This document shows positions 35,407-44,194 of a stretch of DNA of 64,000 nt, piece by piece (positions within the stretch are counted from its first letter, which is position 1; the number at the start of each line of letters is the position of its first letter). The position numbers and the translations under genes were made by a program. Below the pieces are notes generated by a model. That model saw nothing but the letters and a program-made list of their open reading frames with translations, was not told the origin of the DNA and did not search any database. This stretch comes from Ancylobacter novellus. GTDB taxonomy: Bacteria > Pseudomonadota > Alphaproteobacteria > Rhizobiales > Xanthobacteraceae. The DNA is taken from the NCBI GenBank assembly GCA_003241485.1, contig QFQD01000005.1:1-64000 (forward strand). Reading direction: 5' to 3'.

Positions 35407-36765
35407 ATGTCCGCTCCTCCTCCCGCTTCCAACCTGTTCTACCAGACGCGCCTGCGCCGCCCTCTGCTGGCGCGCGGCGAGGGAGTGTATCTCTGGGACA
35501 GCGAGGGCAAGCGCTATCTCGACGGTTCCAGTGGCGCCATGGTCTCCAATATCGGCCATTCCAACCAGGCCGTGCTGGAGGCGATGCGCCGGCAGATGGA
35601 GCTGTCGACCTTCGGCTACCGCCTGCATTTCGAGAACGAGCCGGCCGAGCGCCTTGCCACCGAGATCGCCGGGCGCATGCCCGAGGGGCTGGACCGCGTG
35701 TTCTTCGTCTCCGGCGGCTCGGAGGCGGTGGAGAGCTGCCTCAAGCTCGCACGGCAATATGCCCTTGCGTGCGGGCAGGCGCAGCGCTGGAAGGTCATCT
35801 CGCGCTTTCCCTCCTATCATGGCTCGACACTGGGGGCGCTTGCCGTCACCGGCATGTCGCTGATGAGCGCGCCCTTCGCGCCGATGCTGCGCGAGATGCC
35901 GAAGATTGCGGCGCCGACCTGCTATCTCGACCGCGACAGCCTCAGCCCCGCCGAGCGCGGCCTGCGCTATGCCCGCATGCTGCGCGAGGAGATTCTGGCG
36001 CAGGGGCCCGAGACCGTGCTGGCCTTCATCATGGAGCCGGTCGGCGGGGCCTCCACCGGGGCGCTGGTGGCGCCCGACAGCTATTACGCGGAGATCCGCG
36101 CCATCTGCGACGAATTCGGCATCCTGCTGATCTGCGACGAGGTGATGAGCGGGGCGGGCCGCACCGGGCGCTATCTCGCCAGCGAGCATTGGGGCCTGCG
36201 CCCCGACATCGTGGCCTTGTCCAAGGGGTTCGGCGCCGGTTATGCGCCGCTGGGCGCCATGGTGGCGGACCGCGCCATCGCGGAAGCGGTGATCGAGGCT
36301 GGCGGCTTCATCCATGGCCACACCTATGCCGGCAATCCGCTCGCCTGCGCGGCTGGCCTTGCCGTGCATGGCGAGATCGACCGCCTGGGGCTGATACCCG
36401 CCGCCGCGCGGCAGGGCGCCGCGCTGAAAGCCCGGCTGGAAGGGCTGATGCAGCGCTTTCCCTTCATCGGCGACGTGCGGGGCAAGGGCCTGCTGCTGGC
36501 CTTCGAGCTGGTGGCGGAGCGCGCGACCATGGCGCCGCTGCCGGTCGAACTGAACGCCCATTTGCGCCTCGTCGACATCGCCTATGAGGCGGGTCTCATC
36601 ATCTATTCGCGCCGCACCCGCGGCGGGCGGATCGGCGACCATTTCCTCGTCTGCCCGCCGCTCATCGTCAGCGACGAGCAGATCGACGAGATCATGGAAA
36701 AGCTCACCGCCGCGCTGGAAACCTTCGCCACCGAGGCGAAGCTGCCCTTTGGAGCCCTGTCATGA
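35407..36765 (+). CDS. Class III PLP-dependent aminotransferase (omega/beta-amino acid type)
   Basis: 452 residues. PLP blocks: FFVSGGSEAVESCLKLA near 103, SYHGSTLGALAVTG near 140, ICDEVMSGAGRTG (Asp) near 240, and LSKGFGAGYAPLGA with the Schiff-base Lys near 276. It belongs to the group acting on omega- and beta-amino acids. The start at 35407 gives the family's N-terminus. It heads a five-gene plus operon; the next gene, a beta-keto acid cleavage enzyme, starts on its stop (ATGA), suggesting that this enzyme makes a beta-keto acid by removing a 3-amino group. Confidence 0.87.
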   Translation: MSAPPPASNLFYQTRLRRPLLARGEGVYLWDSEGKRYLDGSSGAMVSNIGHSNQAVLEAMRRQMELSTFGYRLHFENEPAERLATEIAGRMPEGLDRVFFVSGGSEAVESCLKLARQYALACGQAQRWKVISRFPSYHGSTLGALAVTGMSLMSAPFAPMLREMPKIAAPTCYLDRDSLSPAERGLRYARMLREEILAQGPETVLAFIMEPVGGASTGALVAPDSYYAEIRAICDEFGILLICDEVMSGAGRTGRYLASEHWGLRPDIVALSKGFGAGYAPLGAMVADRAIAEAVIEAGGFIHGHTYAGNPLACAAGLAVHGEIDRLGLIPAAARQGAALKARLEGLMQRFPFIGDVRGKGLLLAFELVAERATMAPLPVELNAHLRLVDIAYEAGLIIYSRRTRGGRIGDHFLVCPPLIVSDEQIDEIMEKLTAALETFATEAKLPFGALS

Positions 36766-37700
36766 GCACGCCCGGCGACCGCCCGGTCATCATCACCTGC
36801 GCCGTCACGGGGTCGATCCACACCCCGACCATGAGCCCCCATCTGCCGATCACCCCGCAGCAGATCGCCGACCAGGCCGTGGAGGCGGCACAGGCGGGGG
36901 CGGCGATCCTGCATCTGCACGCCCGCGACCCTGAGACCGGCTTCCCATCCGCCGATCCCGCGCTGTTCGAGGAGATCGTGAGCCGCATCCGCGACCGCTG
37001 CGACGCGGTGCTGAACATCACCACCGGCGGCTCCTCGCGCATGACGCTGGACGAGCGGCTTGCCGCGCCACGGCGGATCCGCCCGGAAATGTGCTCGCTG
37101 AACATGGGCTCGATGAATTTCGGCCTGTTCCCGATGGCCGAGCGCCGGGAGAGCTGGGACCGGGAATGGGAGCGCGACTATCTGGAAGGCACCCGCGCGG
37201 TCATTTTCAAGAACACCTTCGAGGATATCGAGGCCATCCTCGCCGAACTCGGCGGGGCGAGCGGCGGGCGCTTCGAGCTGGAATGCTACGATGTCGGCCA
37301 TCTGCAGACGGCGGCGTTCTATCTCCGCAAGGGCCTGCTCCAGGCGCCGCTCTTCGTGCAGTTCGTGCTCGGCGTTCTCGGCGGCATCGACGCCGCGCCG
37401 GAGCAGTTGCTGCACATGAAGGCGACCGCCGACCGGCTGCTCGGTTCGGACTATCAGTTCTCCGTGCTGGCCGCCGGCCGCCAGCAGATTCCGCTCGGCA
37501 CGATGGGGGTGATCCTCGGCGGCAATGTGCGCGTGGGGCTGGAGGACAGCCTGTTCCTTGCGCGCGGCCGGCTGGCCACCTCCAATGCCGAGCAGGTAGA
37601 AAAGATGCGGCGGATCATCGAGGAGCTCGGCCACCGGGTCGCGACCCCCGACGAGGCGCGCCGGCAGCTGGCGCTGAGGGGTTATCCGCGCGAGGCGTGA
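36762..37700 (+). CDS. Beta-keto acid cleavage enzyme (BKACE, DUF849 / 3-keto-5-aminohexanoate cleavage family)
   Basis: A 312-residue TIM-barrel Zn enzyme of the Kce/BKACE family. N-terminal IITCAVTGSIHTPTMSPHLPITP, metal block ILHLHARDP near residue 48, and LGGNVRVGLEDSLFLARG near 252 are family hallmarks. BKACEs combine a beta-keto acid with acetyl-CoA to give acetoacetate and a shortened acyl-CoA. Known substrates include 3-keto-5-aminohexanoate and dehydrocarnitine; the specificity residues were not analysed. The thioesterase two genes downstream could hydrolyse the CoA ester product, as in carnitine catabolism. Confidence 0.9.
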   Translation: MSTPGDRPVIITCAVTGSIHTPTMSPHLPITPQQIADQAVEAAQAGAAILHLHARDPETGFPSADPALFEEIVSRIRDRCDAVLNITTGGSSRMTLDERLAAPRRIRPEMCSLNMGSMNFGLFPMAERRESWDREWERDYLEGTRAVIFKNTFEDIEAILAELGGASGGRFELECYDVGHLQTAAFYLRKGLLQAPLFVQFVLGVLGGIDAAPEQLLHMKATADRLLGSDYQFSVLAAGRQQIPLGTMGVILGGNVRVGLEDSLFLARGRLATSNAEQVEKMRRIIEELGHRVATPDEARRQLALRGYPREA

Positions 37701-37714
37701 ACCGGGGGCAGGTG

Positions 37715-38764
37715 ATGAAGGTCGTCTATGACGAGGCGCAGAAGAAGCACTATCCCGGCTTCTTCCTGACCAGCGGCGCGCGCGCGCCCAATCCCGAGCG
37801 GCCCGAGCGCGCGGACATATTGTTCGAGGCGTCGCTTCGGGCGGGGCTGGTGCACGAGGTGCCGCCCGATTTCGGGCTCGCGCCGGCGGCCGCCATCCAC
37901 ACGCCGGAATATCTGGAGTTTCTCACCAACATCCACGCCCGCTGGCAGCATATCGCGCTGGCCTCCGACGAGGTGATCCCCAACATCCACCCGGACCGGC
38001 GGGGCGGGGCCTATCCGCTCTCCGCCGTGGGTCAGGCCGGCTACCACATGGCGGACACTTCCTGCCCGATCGGCCCGCAGACCTTTGCCAGCGCGCTGCG
38101 CAGTTCCCATGCGGCGACGCAGGCGGCGGTGGGGGTGAACGAGGGCGCGGCGGCGGCCTATGCGCTGTGCCGCCCGCCGGGGCATCATGCCTTCGGCGAT
38201 CTCGCGGGGGGCTTCTGCTACCTCAACAATTCCGCCATCGCCGCGCAAACGCTGCGCGAGCGGACGCCGCGTGTCGCCATTCTCGATGTCGACCTGCACC
38301 ACGGCAACGGTACGCAGGGCGTGTTCTATGCGCGGGCGGATGTGCTGACCGTCTCCATCCACGCCGATCCGGTGCGGTTCTATCCGTTCTTCTGGGGCCA
38401 TGCGGATGAGCGCGGGGAGGGGGCCGGGCGCGGCTACAACCTCAACCTGCCGCTGGAGCGCCACACCGGCGACGAGGGCTTCCTCGCGGCGCTCGACCGG
38501 GCGCTCTCCCGCATCCAGGCCTTCGCGCCCGGCGCGCTGGTTGTCGCGCTGGGGCTCGATGCCTATGAGGGCGACCCGTTTGGGGGGCTGAACGTCTCCA
38601 CGCCGGGCTTTGCCCGCATCGGGGGGCTGATCGGCCAGCTTGGCCTGCCGAGCGTCATCGTGCAGGAAGGCGGCTATATCTGCGACGCGCTGGGCGACAA
38701 TCTGGTTGCCTTCATGGAAGGCTTCCGCGCCTCCCATGCCGTTGCCGGGAGAACGGGATCATGA
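37715..38764 (+). CDS. Histone deacetylase-fold amidohydrolase (acetylpolyamine amidohydrolase-like)
   Basis: 349 residues. The catalytic His-His is in RPPGHHAFGD near 152; zinc ligands are in DVDLHHGNGTQ (Asp and His near 190) and GLDAYEGDPF (Asp near 282); the transition-state region is QEGGYICD. Its length and the proline-rich N-terminal loop (SGARAPNPERPERADI) fit bacterial acetylpolyamine amidohydrolases rather than AcuC. It should remove an acetyl group from a small amine. In this operon it may unmask the amine of an imported N-acetylated diamino acid. ATG 37715 follows AGGTG. Confidence 0.87.
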   Translation: MKVVYDEAQKKHYPGFFLTSGARAPNPERPERADILFEASLRAGLVHEVPPDFGLAPAAAIHTPEYLEFLTNIHARWQHIALASDEVIPNIHPDRRGGAYPLSAVGQAGYHMADTSCPIGPQTFASALRSSHAATQAAVGVNEGAAAAYALCRPPGHHAFGDLAGGFCYLNNSAIAAQTLRERTPRVAILDVDLHHGNGTQGVFYARADVLTVSIHADPVRFYPFFWGHADERGEGAGRGYNLNLPLERHTGDEGFLAALDRALSRIQAFAPGALVVALGLDAYEGDPFGGLNVSTPGFARIGGLIGQLGLPSVIVQEGGYICDALGDNLVAFMEGFRASHAVAGRTGS

Positions 38765-39174
38765 CCATCCGCACCTATCAGGGCCTCGTCTATCCCGCGC
38801 AATGCGATGCGATGGGGCACATGAACGTGCAGCATTATGTCGGCGCGTTCGATCAGGCGCACTGGCACCTCATGGCGGCCTGCGGCTATGACGCGGAGTG
38901 GGTGACCTCCCGCCGCGAAGGCTGGGCGGATGTGCGCTACGAGATCGACTACAAGCGCGAGACGCGCGCGGGCGAACTCTTCGTCATCGACAGCGCGGTG
39001 CGCCGGGTTGGCACAAAGTCAGTCACCACCTGGCACCGCCTGTCTTCGCCCGACGGCGCCGTGCGCGCGGAGCTGCTGGCCATCACCGTCTATTTCGACC
39101 TGGAGCTGCGGCGGGCGCGCGAACTGCCCGACATCATCCGCGCCGGCGCGCTGGCTCTGGTCGAAGAGCCGTGA
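38761..39174 (+). CDS. Hotdog-fold acyl-CoA thioesterase
   Basis: 137 residues. VYPAQCDAMGHMNVQHYVGAFDQAHW holds the 4-hydroxybenzoyl-CoA-thioesterase-type catalytic Asp17, followed by the helix. It resembles the betainyl-CoA thioesterase (CdhB) that accompanies the BKACE CdhC in carnitine degradation. It probably hydrolyses the acyl-CoA released by the BKACE. It is coupled by 4-bp overlaps on both sides. Confidence 0.83.
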   Translation: MTIRTYQGLVYPAQCDAMGHMNVQHYVGAFDQAHWHLMAACGYDAEWVTSRREGWADVRYEIDYKRETRAGELFVIDSAVRRVGTKSVTTWHRLSSPDGAVRAELLAITVYFDLELRRARELPDIIRAGALALVEEP

Positions 39175-39647
39175 CGCCGGCGACGATCCGGCCCATGGAG
39201 CGGGGTGACCTGAAGGCGGTCGCGGACATGCTGGCCCGCCTCGCCGACCATGTCCGGCCCGGCTTCAGGCCGCTGGCGGATGAGGCGAGCCTCGACCGCT
39301 ACGGCCCCACGGGCCTTGGCCTGTTCAAGGCGCTGGTCGCGGTGCGCGACCACGGCGCGGTGGGCCTGTGCCTTTACACCTATGCCTTTTCCGGCTGGCG
39401 CGGCCGGCCCGGCCTTTATGTGCAGGACCTCTATGTCGCGCCGTCCGAACGCGGCTCCGGCCTCGGCCGGGCGCTGCTCGCGGCCGCCATCGGGCGCGAG
39501 GCGCCGAACGGGTGCAGCTTCATCCGGCTCGGCGTCGACAAGGCCAATGCGGGCGCGATCGGCTTCTACGCCCGCCTCGGCTTCGAGGTCGACGAGGACG
39601 ACCACGAGATGGTCATCGAGGGCGAGGCGCTGGAGGCGCTGGGCTGA
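39171..39647 (+). CDS. GNAT family N-acetyltransferase
   Basis: 158 residues starting at a GTG that overlaps the thioesterase stop (GTGA). The acetyl-CoA block is VQDLYVAPSERGSGLGRALLAAAI near residue 83, followed by NAGAIGFYARLGFEVDED. It acetylates an amine; in an operon that also encodes a deacetylase it could trap or detoxify an intermediate. The substrate is unknown. Confidence 0.83.
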   Translation: MTPATIRPMERGDLKAVADMLARLADHVRPGFRPLADEASLDRYGPTGLGLFKALVAVRDHGAVGLCLYTYAFSGWRGRPGLYVQDLYVAPSERGSGLGRALLAAAIGREAPNGCSFIRLGVDKANAGAIGFYARLGFEVDEDDHEMVIEGEALEALG

Positions 39648-39660
39648 GCGGCGCCGTCCC

Positions 39661-41265
39661 TCACGCCGTCGCGCCGCGCGTGCGCGTCTGGTGGATTTCG
39701 ATCAGGCTTGGCCCGTTGCGCTGCCCGGCCGTCTGCAAGGCGGCGTCGAGTTCGGCGACATCGTCGAGGCGGGTGGCGGGAACGCCATAGGCCTCGGCAA
39801 TGGTCACGAAATCGGGCGCTGAAGGCTTCACGCCCTCCGGCTCGATGCCGCAGTCGATCATGTAGTTCTCGATCTCCTGATAGCCGTCATTGTTCCAGAC
39901 GAGGAAAATCACCTGCGCCCCGGCATCCACCGCCGAGCCGATCTCCGCGAGCGAGAACTGCAGCCCGCCATCGCCGGTCAGGCAGATGACGGGGTGGTTG
40001 GGGGCACCGATGGCGGCGCCGATGGCGGCCGGCGGGCCATAGCCCAGCGCGCCGAAGCCGGTGGCGGCGTTGAACCAGGACAGCGGGTGGGCAAGATCGA
40101 GATAGAAATTGCCGGCATAGACCGCCTGCGTGGAATCGCCGACGACGATGGCGTCCGGCAGGCTCTTGTAGATGCTGTCGATCACCGCGATCTCGGTGCG
40201 GATCTTGGGCGACAGGCTGTCCCACGCCGCCTCCCGCGCCGCCGCTGCCCGCACGGCACCGTCGCCCTCATGCGCCGCGACCAGCGGCAGCAGGCCGGAA
40301 ACGGCCGCCTCGACGGTGGAGAGCACCCCAATGTCGGCGCGCGGCTCACGCGAAAGCTGCACAGCGTCGATGTCGACCCGCACGAAGCTCGGCAGCTCCG
40401 GAAAGCCGCCATCGGCATAAATGTCGTAGTCGGTCTGGCCCATTTCGGTGCCGAGGCCGATGACGAGGTCCGCGTCGCCGATCAGCGTGCGCACCGCGGC
40501 AAGGCTCGGGCTCGCGGGCACGCGCAAGGGGTGGCCGGCGAGCAGGCCGCGCGCATTGACCGTGAGCACCACCGGGGCATCCAGCCTTGCCGCCAGCGCC
40601 TGAATTTTCTCGCCCGCCGACACTGCGCCGCCGCCGCACATCAGCACGATGCGCTTGGCCTTGTCGCACAGCGCGGCGACCTGGCGCAGCGTCGCGCCAT
40701 CCGCGCCGGGGCGGGCCGGCACGGTGGGCTTGCGCGCGATCTCGCCCGCCGGCAGCGGCATGACGTCGGTCGGAATCTCGATATGCACCGGCCCCGGCCG
40801 CGCCGAGCCCATGATGGCGAAGGCCTGCGCGATGACGGAGGCCAGCTCCGCCGGGTCGTTGAGCGTGAAGGACGCACTGGCGAAGCTCTTCATCATCGCC
40901 GACTGGTCGGGCAGCTCATGCAGGAAGCCGCGCCCCTGCCCGAGCGAAGAGCGCCGGTTGACGCCGGAGATGACCAGCATCGGCACCGAATCCTGCCGGG
41001 CCTGCGCCATGGCGGTGATGGTGTTGGTCAGCCCCGGCCCGGTGATGACCAAAGCGACGCCCGGCTTGCCGGTGACGCGGGCATAGCCGTCGGCCATGAA
41101 GCCGGCGCCCTGCTCGTGGCGCGGGGTGATGTGGCGGATCTTGGAGGCCGCCAGCCCGCGATAGAGTTCCACCGTATGCACGCCGGGAATGCCGAACACC
41201 ACCTCGACGCCATTGGCTTCGAGGAGGTCGATCATCGCCTCGCCGACTGTTCTCGTGCCGCTCAT
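39661..41265 (-). CDS. aruI: ThDP-dependent 5-guanidino-2-oxopentanoate (2-ketoarginine) decarboxylase-like
   Basis: 534 residues, acetolactate-synthase-like architecture. The N-terminal pyrimidine domain has catalytic Glu in TPRHEQGAGFMADGYARV near residue 51; the C-terminal pyrophosphate domain has the GDG...N motif LTGDGGLQFSLAEIGSAVDAG...NNDGYQE. HTVELYRGL near residue 30 and the overall pattern fit AruI, which decarboxylates 2-ketoarginine to 4-guanidinobutyraldehyde. ATG 41265 overlaps the aminotransferase stop. A longer open frame to 41763 is only the antisense of the aminotransferase. No FAD-type ALS features were checked. Confidence 0.82.
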   Translation of the reverse strand: MSGTRTVGEAMIDLLEANGVEVVFGIPGVHTVELYRGLAASKIRHITPRHEQGAGFMADGYARVTGKPGVALVITGPGLTNTITAMAQARQDSVPMLVISGVNRRSSLGQGRGFLHELPDQSAMMKSFASASFTLNDPAELASVIAQAFAIMGSARPGPVHIEIPTDVMPLPAGEIARKPTVPARPGADGATLRQVAALCDKAKRIVLMCGGGAVSAGEKIQALAARLDAPVVLTVNARGLLAGHPLRVPASPSLAAVRTLIGDADLVIGLGTEMGQTDYDIYADGGFPELPSFVRVDIDAVQLSREPRADIGVLSTVEAAVSGLLPLVAAHEGDGAVRAAAAREAAWDSLSPKIRTEIAVIDSIYKSLPDAIVVGDSTQAVYAGNFYLDLAHPLSWFNAATGFGALGYGPPAAIGAAIGAPNHPVICLTGDGGLQFSLAEIGSAVDAGAQVIFLVWNNDGYQEIENYMIDCGIEPEGVKPSAPDFVTIAEAYGVPATRLDDVAELDAALQTAGQRNGPSLIEIHQTRTRGATA

Positions 41266-42452
41266 GCCCGCTTCGCCTTTCGCAATCCCGTGCGTGCCGC
41301 CAGCGCCGCCATGCGCCGGCAGGCTTCCTCGATCTCGTCGTCCGGCACGGTGAGGCTGAGCCGGATGAAGTCTCCCGCGCCGGCGCCGAAGGAGGAGCCG
41401 GGCATCACCGCGACCTGTTCCTCGTCCAGCAGCGCCCAGGCGAATTCCTCGCCGCACAGCCCCGTGCCGGCGACATCGATGAGAATGAACATGCCCGCTT
41501 CCGGCGCGAAGGGCACGAGGCCCGGCGCATCGGCCAGCGCGCCGACGATGAGGTCGGAACGCCGCTTGTACGAACGGCGCATGATCGCCGAGGTATCGAC
41601 CGGATTGTCGAGCGCATAGGCGGTCATGTCGGCGATGAAGGGCTGCTGGCCGAACAGCATGGTCTCCGACACGGCGAGCAGCCGGTGGGTGAACTCCGCC
41701 GGCCCGATGGCCCAGCCGCTGCGGAAACCCGGCGCGGCATGCGACTTGGAGATGGACGAGCACACGATGGTGCGCTCGGCCAGCGCGGGATTGTCGAAGG
41801 GCGAGGCGAAGGCGCCGTCGAAGATCAGCTCCTCATAGACCTCGTCGCTGACGATCCACAGATCGTGCCGGCGGCAGACCTCGCCGATGGCGGCGATCTC
41901 CTCTGCGGTCAGCACCGCGCCGGTCGGGTTGTGCGGGGTGTTCAGCAGCAGCACCCGGCATTGCGGGGTGATCGCCCTCTCCAGATCCTCGGCCTGCATG
42001 TGGAACCCGTGTTCCGGGTGCAGCGGCACGGTGATCTGGTCGGCCCCGGTGGCGCGGATCACGCCTTCATAGGTGGCGTAGAGCGGATCGCCCACCAGCA
42101 CGGCATCCCCCGTCTCGACGAGGCCTAGCATGACCGCGAACAGCGCGGTCTGCGTGCCGGGAAAACACAATACGTTGTCGCCCGTCACATCCGCGCGGCG
42201 CCGGGCATATTTGCGCACCAGCGCGTCGACCACAGGCTGCTCGCCGCGCCCGTTGGAATAGCGGTGGCGGCCGGCGACCATGGAGCGGGTGGCCTCGGTA
42301 ATCAGCGTCGCGTGCGGCGGCAGGTCGGGCTCGCCGATCGTCAGTTCGATGATCGGCACGCCCTTGGCCTTGCGGCGGCGCGCCTCGACGTGAACCGCCC
42401 ATTTCTCGGAGCCGAGGCTGGCAAGCCTGTCTGTGATGGAGGCGTAGCGCAT
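41262..42452 (-). CDS. aruH: Class I/II aminotransferase, AruH-like (arginine:pyruvate transaminase)
   Basis: 396 residues. N-terminal MRYASITDRLASLGSEKW, TIGEPDLPPHATLI, LLNTPHNPTGAVL, VSDEVYEELIFDG and SSISKSHAAPGFRSGWAIG (Schiff-base lysine near 231) are very like AruH of Pseudomonas, as remembered. With the adjacent AruI-like decarboxylase it makes the first two steps of the arginine transaminase pathway: arginine to 2-ketoarginine to 4-guanidinobutyraldehyde. The usual TGWR after the lysine reads PGFR, which may shift specificity toward a modified arginine. Confidence 0.82.
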   Translation of the reverse strand: MRYASITDRLASLGSEKWAVHVEARRRKAKGVPIIELTIGEPDLPPHATLITEATRSMVAGRHRYSNGRGEQPVVDALVRKYARRRADVTGDNVLCFPGTQTALFAVMLGLVETGDAVLVGDPLYATYEGVIRATGADQITVPLHPEHGFHMQAEDLERAITPQCRVLLLNTPHNPTGAVLTAEEIAAIGEVCRRHDLWIVSDEVYEELIFDGAFASPFDNPALAERTIVCSSISKSHAAPGFRSGWAIGPAEFTHRLLAVSETMLFGQQPFIADMTAYALDNPVDTSAIMRRSYKRRSDLIVGALADAPGLVPFAPEAGMFILIDVAGTGLCGEEFAWALLDEEQVAVMPGSSFGAGAGDFIRLSLTVPDDEIEEACRRMAALAARTGLRKAKRA

Positions 42453-42456
42453 CGGT

Positions 42457-43098
42457 TTACTCCCGGTCCGGCGTGGTGTCGTTCGGCGCGGCGATCGGAT
42501 GGCCGACCAGCGCCTCGATGGAGGAAAAAGCGATCGAGACCAGCTCGCTTTCCTCGAAAAGTTCTCCGGCGAGGCACCCCTCCAGCCAGAGGCCGTCGAG
42601 TATGCCGTTCACCGCGATGGCGAGCGCGCGGCGCCGCGCCGGATCGGGGGGCTCGCCCTTGGCGGCGAGAAAGTCGGCCAGCAGTTCCTCCAGCTCATGG
42701 CGGAAGCTGAGATAGCCCTCATGGTGGATGGCCGCGAGCGCCGGGTCGACGCCGACCTGGCTGATGAAGGCGGCCCACAGCGAGAGGCTGCGGCTGTTGG
42801 CCACCGGCTCGGTCAAATTGACCAGCACGAAGGTGCGCAGGCGCTCCTCCGGCGTGCCGCTGATGTTCTTGGCCTTCTCCGTCAGCCGGGCGATGACGAC
42901 CTTGTACGCCTCCTGGAGGATGATCTCCTTGGAGGCGAAATAGTGCCGGATCAGCCCGGCCGTCACGCCCGCCTTGATGGCGATCTGGCGCACGGTGGCG
43001 CCCTGCAACCCCGCCTCGGAAATGCAGTCCAGCGTCGCCTCGATCAGATCGTGGCGGCGCTCGGCCTCGGTTCCGCGGTGGTAGTTGCGACGGCTCAT
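42457..43098 (-). CDS. TetR-family regulator (BetI-like)
   Basis: 213 residues. N-terminal HTH: LIEATLDCISEAGLQGATVRQIAIKAGVT, then AGLIRHYFASKEIIL; the C-terminal region resembles BetI (NGILDGLWLEGCLA). Its ATG overlaps the DDAH-like gene's stop and it precedes aruH by 4 bp, so it is co-transcribed. It probably controls the divergent promoter region 43974-44216, where repeats are visible. Confidence 0.87.
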   Translation of the reverse strand: MSRRNYHRGTEAERRHDLIEATLDCISEAGLQGATVRQIAIKAGVTAGLIRHYFASKEIILQEAYKVVIARLTEKAKNISGTPEERLRTFVLVNLTEPVANSRSLSLWAAFISQVGVDPALAAIHHEGYLSFRHELEELLADFLAAKGEPPDPARRRALAIAVNGILDGLWLEGCLAGELFEESELVSIAFSSIEALVGHPIAAPNDTTPDRE

Positions 43099-43973
43099 GC
43101 GGCGAGCCGCAGCACGGGGCGGGTGAGACAGGTCGGCCCACCCTCGCAGGCGATGCACAGCGCGTCGGCCGCGAAGGTCGACACGGTGCAGCCGGCCGCT
43201 TCCATGGCCGCCTTGGTGGCGGGAAAGCCCTCGACCATGATGACCTCATTCGGCCGCGTCGGCAGCACGTTGAGCGACAGGCCGTTGCTGGCGTGGAACT
43301 CGTCGGCCGGGGCTTCGATGAGGCGGATGCCGCGCGCCTTGAGCAGCTGGTAGAACGCCGCCGGCAGCAGCGGGGCGAACACCAGCGCGAGATCGTCCGC
43401 CAGCGGGCTGATGACGCTCATCAGATGCAGGCAGGCCGCCTCGCCGTGCCAGAGCGGCAGGTCGTAGCCGAGCACCGAGATGCCATGGGGGGCGAGCATC
43501 TTGCCCAGCTGGTCGATGCCGTCCTGATTGGTGCGCACGCCGCGCCCGACGATGAGGGTGCGCGCGTCGAGCCAGACGCAGTCGCCGCCCTCCACCGTGC
43601 CGGGCGCCTCGATGCGGCCGAGAATGGGGATCTGCCGCTCGGCATAGGCCTTCTCGTGCAGGGCCGGCTCGCCGGCGCGCAGCGGCTTACCCATGCGCAG
43701 GATGATGGCGCCGTGGTCGCAGACCAGCGAGGGGTCATGGGTGAACATGGCGTCGGCCAGCCCGTCGCCAGCGTCGTCCAGCCAGATGATCTCCGCGCCC
43801 GAGCGCTCCACCAGGCGAGCGAATTCGCCGTATTGCAGCACGGCTTTTCCGCCATCGAAGGTCGGCCCGTAATGCCACTTCGCCGGGTCCGCTGCCAGCA
43901 GGCTGGGGCCGGGACGGCGCATCAGAACACGCTGAAGCGGCGCCGACATCTCCTGCGACCCGAAACTGGACAT
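43095..43973 (-). CDS. ddaH: DDAH / amidinotransferase-family guanidino hydrolase
   Basis: 292 residues of the pentein fold: MFTHDPSLVCDHGAIIL near 77, GTVEGGDCVWLD near 123, LHLMSVIS (catalytic His near 182) and nucleophile Cys282 in GGPTCLTRP near the C-terminus. Dimethylarginine dimethylaminohydrolases convert methylated arginines to citrulline and methylamines; related enzymes act on other guanidines. It is first in the minus operon with TetR, AruH and AruI and is divergent from a polar amino acid importer, pointing to import and breakdown of arginine derivatives. Confidence 0.83.
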   Translation of the reverse strand: MSSFGSQEMSAPLQRVLMRRPGPSLLAADPAKWHYGPTFDGGKAVLQYGEFARLVERSGAEIIWLDDAGDGLADAMFTHDPSLVCDHGAIILRMGKPLRAGEPALHEKAYAERQIPILGRIEAPGTVEGGDCVWLDARTLIVGRGVRTNQDGIDQLGKMLAPHGISVLGYDLPLWHGEAACLHLMSVISPLADDLALVFAPLLPAAFYQLLKARGIRLIEAPADEFHASNGLSLNVLPTRPNEVIMVEGFPATKAAMEAAGCTVSTFAADALCIACEGGPTCLTRPVLRLAA

Positions 43974-44012
43974 AAGCTACCCCTTTTGTAGTGAATGCTG
44001 CTTTTTTGGCGC

Positions 44013-44194
44013 TGCACAAAAAAATCGCGACCCGAATTGTTATACACTTGAATAACTGCGGTAGAAAGGGCAATCTGCACAAACGGGGCGGACGAGACAG
44101 CAGAGGCTCGCCGTCCGGGCGTGTCCTTCCGCCGCGTGGCGGGGATCGCGAGACAGCAGGGGAAAGCGTGGCATGAGCCTGATTTCTTTGTGCA
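44013..44194. promoter_or_regulatory. Repeated TGCACAAA boxes in a divergent promoter region
   Basis: The octamer TGCACAAA occurs at 44013-44020 and 44076-44083, with an inverted copy (TTTGTGCA) at 44187-44194. Between them is a weaker dyad, GTTAT (44039-44043) / ATAAC (44052-44056). All lie in the 243-bp gap between the divergent ddaH-like and transporter genes. They are candidate sites for the TetR regulator; no binding motif is known to me. Confidence 0.4.

Noticed and set aside
35407..39174. Carnitine degradation cluster
   Set aside because: BKACE plus thioesterase fit, but there is no carnitine dehydrogenase, and the aminotransferase and deacetylase have no place in that pathway.
39661..41763. 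700-residue reading of the ThDP enzyme
   Set aside because: The first 166 residues are the antiparallel out-of-frame reading of the aminotransferase; the true start at 41265 overlaps its stop and begins the ThDP fold.
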